The translations under genes were made by a program, and so were the position numbers. From positions 1 through 64,000 of the forward strand of contig NZ_AKJC01000305.1 in assembly GCF_000282535.1 (NCBI RefSeq): DNA of 64,000 nucleotides. The letters run 5' to 3'. Under the pieces are notes generated by a model. The model ran no database searches. It was not told the DNA's origin and was given only the letters and a program-made list of their open reading frames with translations. Shown here piece after piece: positions 54,501 to 60,950 of this stretch (positions within the stretch are counted from its first letter, which is position 1; each line of letters opens with the position of its first letter). Source of the stretch: Pseudomonas sp. GM84. GTDB taxonomy: Bacteria; Pseudomonadota; Gammaproteobacteria; Pseudomonadales; Pseudomonadaceae.

Positions 54501-55056
54501 TGCTGAGGCTAAGTACCTGAATATCGGGCGGGAGCAGGTTGTAGTCGATTTTTGAGCTATCGAAGCGGTGCAGGTACAGGTAATTGCCGCCTCGAACCAC
54601 GGGCTCTGGGTGAGGGGCGAACAGCTCGGAGTCGATCATTGGCAGCGTGAGCATGTCCTTGCGCCGTTTGCCTTCACCGAAGTCATGAGCGTAATAGAAG
54701 AACAGGTCGCTTTCTTGTGCCGCCAGTTGCAAACCGCTGATGAAACCATCGCGGTTGAGCATGTAACGCACCACGACTGGACAATTCAATGGGTTGCCAC
54801 TGAGCACTTCCGGGTACACGGCAATGGACACGGCGCCTGTGCTTTTGTGCAACTGGACAATGGCGTCCGTCAGTACCGGTGTGCGCAAATTCGGATTGGT
54901 CACTTTGCAGCCGACCACGTACGCTTCCTGGCCGCTGATATTGAGCGCATGGCAGAGGAAATGCATGACGCATACACCTGAAGAGGTGTCGCGATAATCG
55001 GGCGCATAGATGTAGTAGGGATTGTCCGTTTTTCTATGCAGTGATGACATTTTCAT
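51574..55056 (-). CDS. Third giant multi-domain glycosyltransferase
   Basis: 1160 residues. The N-terminal part (about 1-310) looks GT-B/GT4-like (YYIYAPDYRDTSSGVCVMHFLCHAL; later AETLYSYEISATCTMALMCGCPVVYLSGG); then a GT2-like segment (about 325-555; LTIVVNDHQRDQQALSATLESLR with LLLLDAGDEIL), a clear GT2 domain (about 565-800; SVSIIIPVHDQLELVQRCVESVLSKSSYAFFEILIVD, acidic motif LLDNDT) and a GT-B-like end (about 855-1160). ATG 55056 was chosen, as the 15 upstream codons are not family-like. It is the last gene of the minus-strand operon, 69 bases after the preceding gene. It shares domain types with Fgt1 in a different order. The linkage made is unknown. Confidence 0.75.
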   Translation of the reverse strand: MKMSSLHRKTDNPYYIYAPDYRDTSSGVCVMHFLCHALNISGQEAYVVGCKVTNPNLRTPVLTDAIVQLHKSTGAVSIAVYPEVLSGNPLNCPVVVRYMLNRDGFISGLQLAAQESDLFFYYAHDFGEGKRRKDMLTLPMIDSELFAPHPEPVVRGGNYLYLHRFDSSKIDYNLLPPDIQVLSLSNPRTLPQLAELFKTAETLYSYEISATCTMALMCGCPVVYLSGGHVKTLPFTEHIGDAGTTMYEEEGGLERARKSVGLARQRLLHMEDEFWPQLEHFVARTQRSAADHHDATRNPAVREWLLNRLLTPTQQALVDERRQHLHGATGLTIVVNDHQRDQQALSATLESLRLWSTSSPLKLRAYVISHLPMPADLPANIIWLDTTPDARALNQIAREDDGDWLLLLDAGDEILPSGSLMVDLELSGAQSCRMIYCDEYYRAENGSSPIFRPDINLDYLLSLPLIMGRHWLLRRDLLLTVGGFDEQFQGALELAAILRLIEASGLDGIGHLDEPLVICNSPDMTSNPDERAAIERHLAERGYAHAQVREEPTRHYQIDYGHQQQPSVSIIIPVHDQLELVQRCVESVLSKSSYAFFEILIVDHASSNPDLQTWLEQLVTAGEGLIKVLRDDQPLNRSALYNLAASHAVGDYLVLLDNDTVIFQDDWLQRLLNHAQRPEVGIVGAKQLDVSGNVAHAGWVLGMNGSAASPAVGLPNSEPGYLQCLRVDRNVSAVSSACLMMRRNLFISMGGLDEKAFALRYADIDLCLRASAEGLLNVWAAHAMVANEQGKGWTNALRHPDNQQRARHDEENLYEKWLDALVRDPCYNKNLSLRGRGHELPALHGLTWRPLNWRPLPVVLVHPDRESPQRCTLAFQQLQAHGQIEGHLSNTLLSTVELQRLQPDVIVFHHIADARRLEVMARDYRYSQAFKVLEVAELPDSPKAWELLHEAMAWVDRVIAANTEIAAGLYGLHGDVQVRECRLANNWQALPEVMPVNGKPRVGCHVSVQTLPIIDPIIRARADQADWILWGEVPTHLAALATEVYSRDIGSSPEVLSGLCLNIVLHPASDDPKRADRLAPLRHGACGHAIISNDRQARYAQWPMSHVDNLPAQWLKALDHYLETPERVQSSGQRLRERTHSFGFMDAEYRALCLMAWAPA

Positions 55057-55125
55057 GTTTGTTGTCCAGGGGCAGCCCCATCCAGGTACGGCGCTGCGCA
55101 CCGTCCATGATGAATGTAAAAGTCT

Positions 55126-56106
55126 TCAGGAAGTCGCCAGCAGCGTGTTGATTCGCTCGGCCAGCCTTGCCATGTGTTTAGCGTCGTAGCGCTGATCTAT
55201 CGGTAGAGGCAGCAAGCAGGTTGCCAGCTGCCGTTCCATCGGCGGGCTGTGCAAGGCGTTGACGACTTCTTGCCAGTAGCAAGGGACGAAAATTCGTTCG
55301 CTCAGCAGTTGCTCACGGATGGCGCGCACGTGTGCGCAATCGCTCAGCAGCAGTGGGTAACAAAGTGCTGCCGTCGGCGCGGTAGGCACAATATCCAGTC
55401 GATTGTGTGTTTCCAGAGCGTGGGCCAGGACGCTCAGGTTGCTCTGGCGGCGTGCCATGATCGAAGGGTAATCCAGGCTATCGAGCACCCGCCTGGTGCT
55501 GTTCGACATGGCAGCCACCGGCGCGCCCGCCAGCGCCGTTTCAACACGCTGGAACTGGGCATAATGTTGCTCGGGGGCAGCTTCGAGGCGCCCGAGGAGT
55601 GCGTCGAAATGCGATGAGGATTGGCTGGCCGGCAGTTCCCAATCACCCGCCGGCGCATTGAGCAGCCATCCGCCATCGGGTACGCCAACGAATTTGCGAG
55701 GGGAATAAATTGTCGGGATGCCGGCAAGGGCAGGGCTGAACAGGCCTTGAGAGTTATCGATGATGAGGCGCTCACCGTAATGTGGCGCCAGGACGTTGCA
55801 GATGTAACTGTCCTTCAACCCGAAATAATTCACATAGAGCAGTTGCTCGTTGGCGTCCAGCGTCGGCAGTGTCGTCAGCTCAAGGTGTGGGTCGAGCGCG
55901 TAACGCCGCAGGCCTGCCCCGACGGATTGGGCGGCATCGGGTACTGCGTGGCAGATGTAGTGTGGCAGGTGTAGCGTCAGGGTGCCGTTGGCGCTCAGCA
56001 ACGCCTTGAGCGCTGAGCGCGCAGAGTTGAAACCGAGCGCATGCGGATAGAGGCTGTAGCCTTGGCGAAGCTCCAGTTCGAAGTAACCGCCGATGGCTTC
56101 AGGCAT
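55126..56106 (-). CDS. DegT/DnrJ-fold PLP protein, divergent
   Basis: 326 residues with a sugar-aminotransferase-like pattern: GFNSARSALKALLSA (27-41), YVNYFGLKDS, IIDNSQGLFSP with cofactor aspartate D117, and IYSPRKFVGVPDGGWLL with candidate PLP lysine K138. The segments are shorter and more diverged than in the VioA-like gene of the same operon, so it may be a true aminotransferase of another sugar or a non-catalytic relative. ATG 56106 overlaps the preceding stop by 8 bases and has AAGGGGAG upstream. An in-frame TTG lies 33 bases earlier. Confidence 0.6.
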   Translation of the reverse strand: MPEAIGGYFELELRQGYSLYPHALGFNSARSALKALLSANGTLTLHLPHYICHAVPDAAQSVGAGLRRYALDPHLELTTLPTLDANEQLLYVNYFGLKDSYICNVLAPHYGERLIIDNSQGLFSPALAGIPTIYSPRKFVGVPDGGWLLNAPAGDWELPASQSSSHFDALLGRLEAAPEQHYAQFQRVETALAGAPVAAMSNSTRRVLDSLDYPSIMARRQSNLSVLAHALETHNRLDIVPTAPTAALCYPLLLSDCAHVRAIREQLLSERIFVPCYWQEVVNALHSPPMERQLATCLLPLPIDQRYDAKHMARLAERINTLLATS

Positions 56107-56839
56107 GCTCGATGCTCCCCTTTCTGGCCCATTCGCCAACGATCTCGGGTGGGTTGAACATCAAGGCATCGAGCACGGATAAGCCACCCACGAATTCATG
56201 CTTGTGCTGTGGGTAGTGGGGAAGTTCGGCGCGCAGTAACTCCAGCTGAACCCCCGCATCGGCAAATGCATCCGCGTTGTACAAGAACGCGCCTGCGGCC
56301 GGGTTCAGGTAATGAGTTGCAGCCGTTTCGGTCATCAGTTCAAGTACCCGTGCCTGACCTCCGAGACCTGCGCCGGGGGAGAGATCGCTGGCTGCAATGA
56401 TGGGGGTGTCAAGGCCGATGAGGGCGCAGCTCGCACGCAGAACCCTCAGGTTCAGCTCAGCAATGCTCGAGGCTGGTTGTTCCAGCAAGGTTGTCAGCCA
56501 GTTCATCACCGTGTGGAAATGCGGCGCTTTGCGGTACGCATGCCTGAGTTTTTCGAGCATGCGCGGGTAGTGAAAGTTTTGGCTTATTCGTTTGTCACGG
56601 ATCGGTAGGGTGTGACTGCTGTTTTCCAATGCGATACCGAACCATTTCGGCTCGCCATCGAGCAAGTAGCGGTTACGCTCTATCCAGCCGTTCTTCATGA
56701 ACTGCGCGGTGTCGTAGCTTATGAACAGGTCGGCCGCACCCAGCAACTGGTAGTAGCCCATGTAGGGCAGGAAATAGGGTTGCATGAGCACCACGCGCTT
56801 GCTGTGCTGTCCGCCCGTGCCGGTAGATCGATTCAGCAC
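56099..56839 (-). CDS. WbqC-family protein
   Basis: About 246 residues. The family opening VVLMQPYFLPYMGYYQLLGAADLFISYDTAQFMKNGWIERNRYL is clear, followed by conserved WFGIALENSSHTLPIRDKRI. WbqC-like proteins occur in O-antigen and sugar-modification clusters next to aminotransferases; their reaction is not firmly established, an acyl or aminoacyl transfer being one idea. I chose GTG 56839, which overlaps the upstream methyltransferase stop by 7 bases and has GGGGTG before it; GTG 56794 or ATG 56785 are alternatives closer to the usual N-terminus. Part of the seven-gene operon. Confidence 0.72.
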   Translation of the reverse strand: MLNRSTGTGGQHSKRVVLMQPYFLPYMGYYQLLGAADLFISYDTAQFMKNGWIERNRYLLDGEPKWFGIALENSSHTLPIRDKRISQNFHYPRMLEKLRHAYRKAPHFHTVMNWLTTLLEQPASSIAELNLRVLRASCALIGLDTPIIAASDLSPGAGLGGQARVLELMTETAATHYLNPAAGAFLYNADAFADAGVQLELLRAELPHYPQHKHEFVGGLSVLDALMFNPPEIVGEWARKGSIEHA

Positions 56840-57537
56840 TTGTGGTACACCCCGAGCCAGGAACTTGTAGCGCCCAGTTGGCCATTGGAAAGTCTCCAGG
56901 CCAGGTCGAAACCTTTGTTCAGCAAGCGAGTGAGGGGAGCGTACGGACTGTCCTGGATATAGAAAGAGCGCCATAGCCGCGTGCGCCAAGGGTCGCGGAA
57001 AAAGTGAATGTCCTTGAGCACGATGCGCTCATTGGCCCCAAAGGATAGCGGCGAGCTGGACTGGCCGAATGCGTGGCGAATGCTTTGCGGGTAGTAGGGG
57101 CGAACATGAGAAAAGTCATGGAAGAAGCGTTCGCCCAGCACCGGGCTGATCATCACCAGGCGGCCTTGAGGCTTGAGCAGGATGATCAACCGGTCAAGCA
57201 AGTGCAGTAACTGGTCAGGGTCCAGGTGTTCGATCAGGTGGCTTAGGAAAATAACATCGAAACGCTTTTCGAGGCCGCCCAGCTCACTTTCGTGAAGCGC
57301 CTCGAAGCCTGCATTCTTGGCCTGCTCGATGTAGTCGGCATTGATATCCACGCCCGTGGCCTGTAGCCCCATGGCATGAAATATTCGCAAGTACTTGCCG
57401 CGCCCCATGCCATAGTCGAGTACGGCGAGAGGCGCATTGCTGTCTGCCTTCCACGATTGAAAAAGTTGTTCAACCTTACGGCTTTCCAGCGTTTGGTAAT
57501 GGGCTGGGAAACGCTCGGCATCGAGGAGCTCAAACAT
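56833..57537 (-). CDS. Class I SAM-dependent methyltransferase
   Basis: 234 residues. SAM-binding motif I is VLDYGMGRGKYL (39-50), followed by ATGVDINADYIEQAKNAGFEAL and FDVIFLSHLIEHLDPDQLLHLLDRLIILLKPQGRLVMISP, a standard Rossmann methyltransferase. Acts presumably on a sugar or sugar-protein conjugate in this glycosylation operon; target unknown. Overlaps the previous gene by 8 bases. Confidence 0.8.
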   Translation of the reverse strand: MFELLDAERFPAHYQTLESRKVEQLFQSWKADSNAPLAVLDYGMGRGKYLRIFHAMGLQATGVDINADYIEQAKNAGFEALHESELGGLEKRFDVIFLSHLIEHLDPDQLLHLLDRLIILLKPQGRLVMISPVLGERFFHDFSHVRPYYPQSIRHAFGQSSSPLSFGANERIVLKDIHFFRDPWRTRLWRSFYIQDSPYAPLTRLLNKGFDLAWRLSNGQLGATSSWLGVYHKC

Positions 57538-58291
57538 GCGTTGCCTCGGTCAGCTTGAGCATCACGGCATGGCCGTTGAGGTTGCGCAACAGGAAGTATT
57601 CCGGGTGATCGGCCAAATCTTCAACCAATCTGGCAACGCCTTCACACCCCCAGAAACCATAGTCGTCGAAAACGATGACGCCATGCCTGTTCAGGCGCGG
57701 GGTTACCCATTCGACAATGTCCTTGGCGGACTGGTAGGTGTCGACATCAATATGGCAGAACGAGAAACTGCGCCCGGCGACTTTGCTACCGGTCTCTTCA
57801 GGGAAGATGCCTTGCAGCAGTGTCGCGCGATGTGCCACATGCTCGCTGTCCAGCAGCGCAGCTACGCCCTCCAGGCTGGTGTCCGCATGTTCGCCACCTT
57901 GGTAGAGGGTATCGTTGGTTCCAGCTTTGACGACGCCACAGAAGGTGTCGCAGAGCAGCAGGTGTTTGTCGCTGCCCAGTTGCGCCAGGCGTTTGGCAGC
58001 CAGCAGGCCGGTGCCGCCTTTCCACACGCCGATTTCGATGACATCGCCAGCCACGTTGGCTGTTTGTCGAAGCAGATCCCACAGTTCGTGGCAGCGATAG
58101 ATGTCGACGAGTGTCACCTCTTCAATACGTCTGAAGACATCCATGAATTGCGTATCGGCATACCAGGGTGAATAAGTGGCCCTGGAAATCAGCGCTGAAT
58201 GCGGAAAGTCCTCGTCCAGCGGTTTGATCCAGGTGTCACGCAGGTGGCGCATGACCAGGCGGCGGTTATGGTCGGACTTGACGGTTTTCAC
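57530..58291 (-). CDS. TylF/MycF-type sugar O-methyltransferase
   Basis: 253 residues. The TylF/MycF family, metal-dependent O-methyltransferases of deoxysugars in macrolide and glycan pathways, is recognised from EIGVWKGGTGLLAAKRLAQLG (SAM motif), LCDTFCGVVKAGTNDTLYQGGEH, FCHIDVDTYQSAKDIVEWVTPRLNRHGVIVFDDYGFWGCEG (aspartates for metal and base). It is a good candidate to methylate a hydroxyl of the viosamine-like sugar, as in P. syringae modified viosamine (2-O-methyl). The ATG overlaps the upstream stop by 4 bases. Confidence 0.8.
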   Translation of the reverse strand: MKTVKSDHNRRLVMRHLRDTWIKPLDEDFPHSALISRATYSPWYADTQFMDVFRRIEEVTLVDIYRCHELWDLLRQTANVAGDVIEIGVWKGGTGLLAAKRLAQLGSDKHLLLCDTFCGVVKAGTNDTLYQGGEHADTSLEGVAALLDSEHVAHRATLLQGIFPEETGSKVAGRSFSFCHIDVDTYQSAKDIVEWVTPRLNRHGVIVFDDYGFWGCEGVARLVEDLADHPEYFLLRNLNGHAVMLKLTEATHV

Positions 58292-59556
58292 GAAAGAAAC
58301 TCCAAGGCGTCAACATCGAAGACGGGTATGGCGCAATGGGTGGCAACATCCAGGCGCTCAGGGAAATGATTGTCAATGAATATCGCGTTGCCCCGGATGA
58401 ACTCGGATTTCGCTCGGCCATCAGTGATATGGATGATTTCATCGAACAATTCGACCGCAATGCGGGCTTTTCGAAGTGTCTCGCGCGGGTCGCCGGCATG
58501 CCGGGTGACCAGGATCAGTCGCTTGCCCTTGAAATGCATGCGGTACAGGAAATTCAGGGTTGAAGGTATGGCTAGCCCGTCGCGGATGACCGTTTCGTCG
58601 AAGTCGATGTAGACCGTATCGAAGTGACAATTCAGTTGAGCCACGGTGAGGATGCGACGTTCGACGAGGTCGATTTCCGGCAGAGGTAATGGACTGACCC
58701 GGCGTTGCAGGTGGTCGTGAATAGCCATCAAGGGCAGGTTCACCCCGCGAGCGCGATGGGCGACCATCGACCCTGCTACCCGGCAGCTGATTTCCAGCAG
58801 CTTCCAGCGCTGTTGGCGGTCGCGCTTGAGCTGGAAGAACCATGGGCCGCGCAGGCGCAGGCGTTGATTGAGCGTCGCTGCGATGTCGTCGATCACGGGG
58901 TCGGGGCCAGGGAAGGTGCTGCGCATGGAGATGCCTGCACGCACGCGTTCACGGTGTCGCGCGCCGACCCAGCGAAGCTCGTGCTGATAATCGCTGAAGC
59001 AATCGACAGTGATTTCCTCTCCGGGCAAATACTCCTGCAACAGCGGTAAATGTGTGCGCTCAAGTGTCGCGTATGCGTCCTTCACGCCGCTTACCCGCGC
59101 GAACCCTTGGCCGCCCTGGCCAAGATCAGGCTTTACCACCGCTGGCCACGCTTCGACTTCTTCGGGGCTTGTGTATGTGATCGGTATCCACGGTTGATCG
59201 GCGAATGCGGCGTAGGTCAATGATTTGCGTCGGGCGATCGCACAGGTATCGGGATCGCCGTTGACCAGTCGCACACCGAATCGCTGAGCGCGCTCGCTAA
59301 GGTAGGCCTGGACGGTATCGTGGGTGGCGAACACCAGGTCGATTTTCCATTCCGCAAGCAGGGCTTCGAAGGCCTGATCGAAGCGGCCGTCATCGATGCG
59401 TGGTAAATCGCCGCAGTATGTGTCGAATAGTTGGCGACCGTGGTCATCGACACTGGAGGCGCCAAAAAGCTGGACGTGGATGGAGTGGGTCAGTGCCTGG
59501 TGAATCTCCAGGGCATTTTCCGACCCGCACGGGAAGACCAATACATTGACGGCCAT
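58288..59556 (-). CDS. ATP-grasp ligase fused to HAD-like phosphatase
   Basis: 422 residues in two parts. Residues 1-300 form a CarB/PylC-like ATP-grasp: nucleotide-fold start, AVVKPDLGQGGQGFARV (K142), LLQEYLPGEEITVDCFSD, and LLEISCRVAGSMVAHRARG, where the usual metal motif ExNxR appears as E255-I-S-C-R259. Residues 310-422 form a HAD domain: YIDFDETVI (D318, D320), LILVTRHAG (T351), GRAKSEF (K383) and IFIDNHFPERLDV (D395), all four motifs intact. ATP-grasp enzymes join a carboxylate to an amine, so it may amidate the sugar amino group or a related precursor; the HAD part could remove phosphate. The substrate is unknown. Starts 3 bases after the VioA-like gene. Confidence 0.75.
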   Translation of the reverse strand: MAVNVLVFPCGSENALEIHQALTHSIHVQLFGASSVDDHGRQLFDTYCGDLPRIDDGRFDQAFEALLAEWKIDLVFATHDTVQAYLSERAQRFGVRLVNGDPDTCAIARRKSLTYAAFADQPWIPITYTSPEEVEAWPAVVKPDLGQGGQGFARVSGVKDAYATLERTHLPLLQEYLPGEEITVDCFSDYQHELRWVGARHRERVRAGISMRSTFPGPDPVIDDIAATLNQRLRLRGPWFFQLKRDRQQRWKLLEISCRVAGSMVAHRARGVNLPLMAIHDHLQRRVSPLPLPEIDLVERRILTVAQLNCHFDTVYIDFDETVIRDGLAIPSTLNFLYRMHFKGKRLILVTRHAGDPRETLRKARIAVELFDEIIHITDGRAKSEFIRGNAIFIDNHFPERLDVATHCAIPVFDVDALEFLS

Positions 59557-59559
59557 CGC

Positions 59560-60678
59560 TCAGGCACCTGCTCCGTCGAGGATGATCGACAGGATGCGAT
59601 CCTGGGTTGCGATGTCCAGATCTGGATAAATTGGCAGGCACAGTACCTGACGTGAAGTACGCTGAGCGTTTCGCAGCCTCTCCAGATTGGCGCTTTCCAG
59701 GCCACGGTACATGGGGAATTCGCAAATCAGGGGATAGAAGTAGCGACGTACCAGGATATCGACAGCGCGGAAGCGCTCGTACAGATCGTCTCGGCTGATC
59801 CCGAATTGCTCACCGTCGACCATGATCGGGCAATAGGCGTAGTTCCACTCGACATTGGCGGGCGGATTCATGAGGCTGATACCCCGCACGCCGGCAAGAA
59901 GATCACTGTAGCGTTCGAAGATCCTGCGCCGTTGGGTCAGCGCCAGATCGATATGGCGCAATTGAAGGAGACCAAAGGCCGCTTGCAGCTCATTCATCTT
60001 TCCATTGATGCCTGGCGCAATGACGGTGACTTCGTCAGCGAAGCCGAAGTTCTTCAAGTAGTCGATGCGGCGCTTGGTTTTTTCGTCCTGGCATACGATC
60101 GCCCCGCCTTCGAACGTGTTGAAAACCTTGGTGGCGTGAAAGCTCAGCACCGAGACGTCGCCATGATTGAGAATGCTCTGACCCTCATGGCGGACGCCGA
60201 ACGAATGGGCGGCGTCGTAGATGACCTTCAGGCCATAGGTATCGGCTACCGCCTGGATACCTTCCACATCGCAGGGGATACCATAGCAATGTACCGGCAT
60301 GATCGCCGTGGTCGCCGGTGTGATGGCTTCGGCAATGCGTTGCGGGTCGAGGTTGTTGGTGAGTGGATCGATATCGACGAACACAGGCTTGAGGCTGTTC
60401 CACAGCAGCGAGTGAGCCGTGGCGACGAATGAGTAGGGGGTGGTGATCACCTCACCTGTGATCCGTAGCGCTTGGAGCGCTGTCACCAGGGCCAAGGTGC
60501 CATTCGAGAATAGCGAAATGTGCTTGACGCCCAGGTGCTCGGCCAGTTCTTGTTCTAGCCGCTGGTGAAACTGACCGCAGTTTGTCAGGTACCGGCTTTC
60601 CCAGATTTGTTCCAGGTAGGGCAGGAAGGACTCCAGAGGCGGCATCAGGGGGCTGGTGACAGTGATTGGCTTTGCCAT
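59560..60678 (-). CDS. vioA: VioA-type dTDP-sugar aminotransferase (DegT/DnrJ/EryC1)
   Basis: 372 residues, full length for the family. The PLP lysine is K184 in SFHATKVFNTFEGGA, with cofactor aspartate D155 in IYDAAHSFG. The N-terminal ITVTSPLMPPLESFLPYLEQIWESRYLTNCGQF and SLFSNGTLALVTALQALRITGEVITTPYSFVATAHSLLW strongly resemble VioA, which makes dTDP-viosamine (4-amino-4,6-dideoxyglucose) from the 4-keto sugar. In P. syringae viosamine is part of the flagellin glycan. First gene of the seven-gene operon, 94 bases downstream of a sigma-54 box; no strong ribosome site. Confidence 0.85.
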   Translation of the reverse strand: MAKPITVTSPLMPPLESFLPYLEQIWESRYLTNCGQFHQRLEQELAEHLGVKHISLFSNGTLALVTALQALRITGEVITTPYSFVATAHSLLWNSLKPVFVDIDPLTNNLDPQRIAEAITPATTAIMPVHCYGIPCDVEGIQAVADTYGLKVIYDAAHSFGVRHEGQSILNHGDVSVLSFHATKVFNTFEGGAIVCQDEKTKRRIDYLKNFGFADEVTVIAPGINGKMNELQAAFGLLQLRHIDLALTQRRRIFERYSDLLAGVRGISLMNPPANVEWNYAYCPIMVDGEQFGISRDDLYERFRAVDILVRRYFYPLICEFPMYRGLESANLERLRNAQRTSRQVLCLPIYPDLDIATQDRILSIILDGAGA

Positions 60679-60772
60679 TTGAGACGTTGCTCGCGCTGAC
60701 TAAGGGGCTACCACGCATGACGGTCTGTCGCGTCAGTTAAACGACAGCGAAGGCAGTAATGTGGCTGGTCTA

Positions 60773-60788
60773 AGCAAGAAGCTGGCCA
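60773..60788 (-). promoter_or_regulatory. Sigma-54 promoter of the viosamine/glycan operon
   Basis: On the minus strand TGGCCAGCTTCTTGCT matches TGGCACG-N4-TTGCW at 10 of 12 defined positions with the required 10 bases between GG and GC. The start would be near 60761, leaving a leader of about 83 bases before the VioA-like gene. Confidence 0.65.
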
Positions 60789-60950
60789 ATAGGCTGGCGT
60801 GAGGATTTGGCGGAATGTCGCTAAAGTCGTGACTTGGCAGTCGGAACGTGCATCTTTAATCTATTGAGTCTGTGGGTAGTTGCGTCGACCGGGACTGCAA
60901 ACCTGGCTGCGCTACCCGCGAATTTTTGCCATTTCCATCGGGAAGCCACA
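60789..60950. other. Remainder of the vioA - KAS III divergent region
   Basis: No gene and no convincing promoter consensus for the plus-strand KAS III gene was found in this stretch. Confidence 0.45.
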
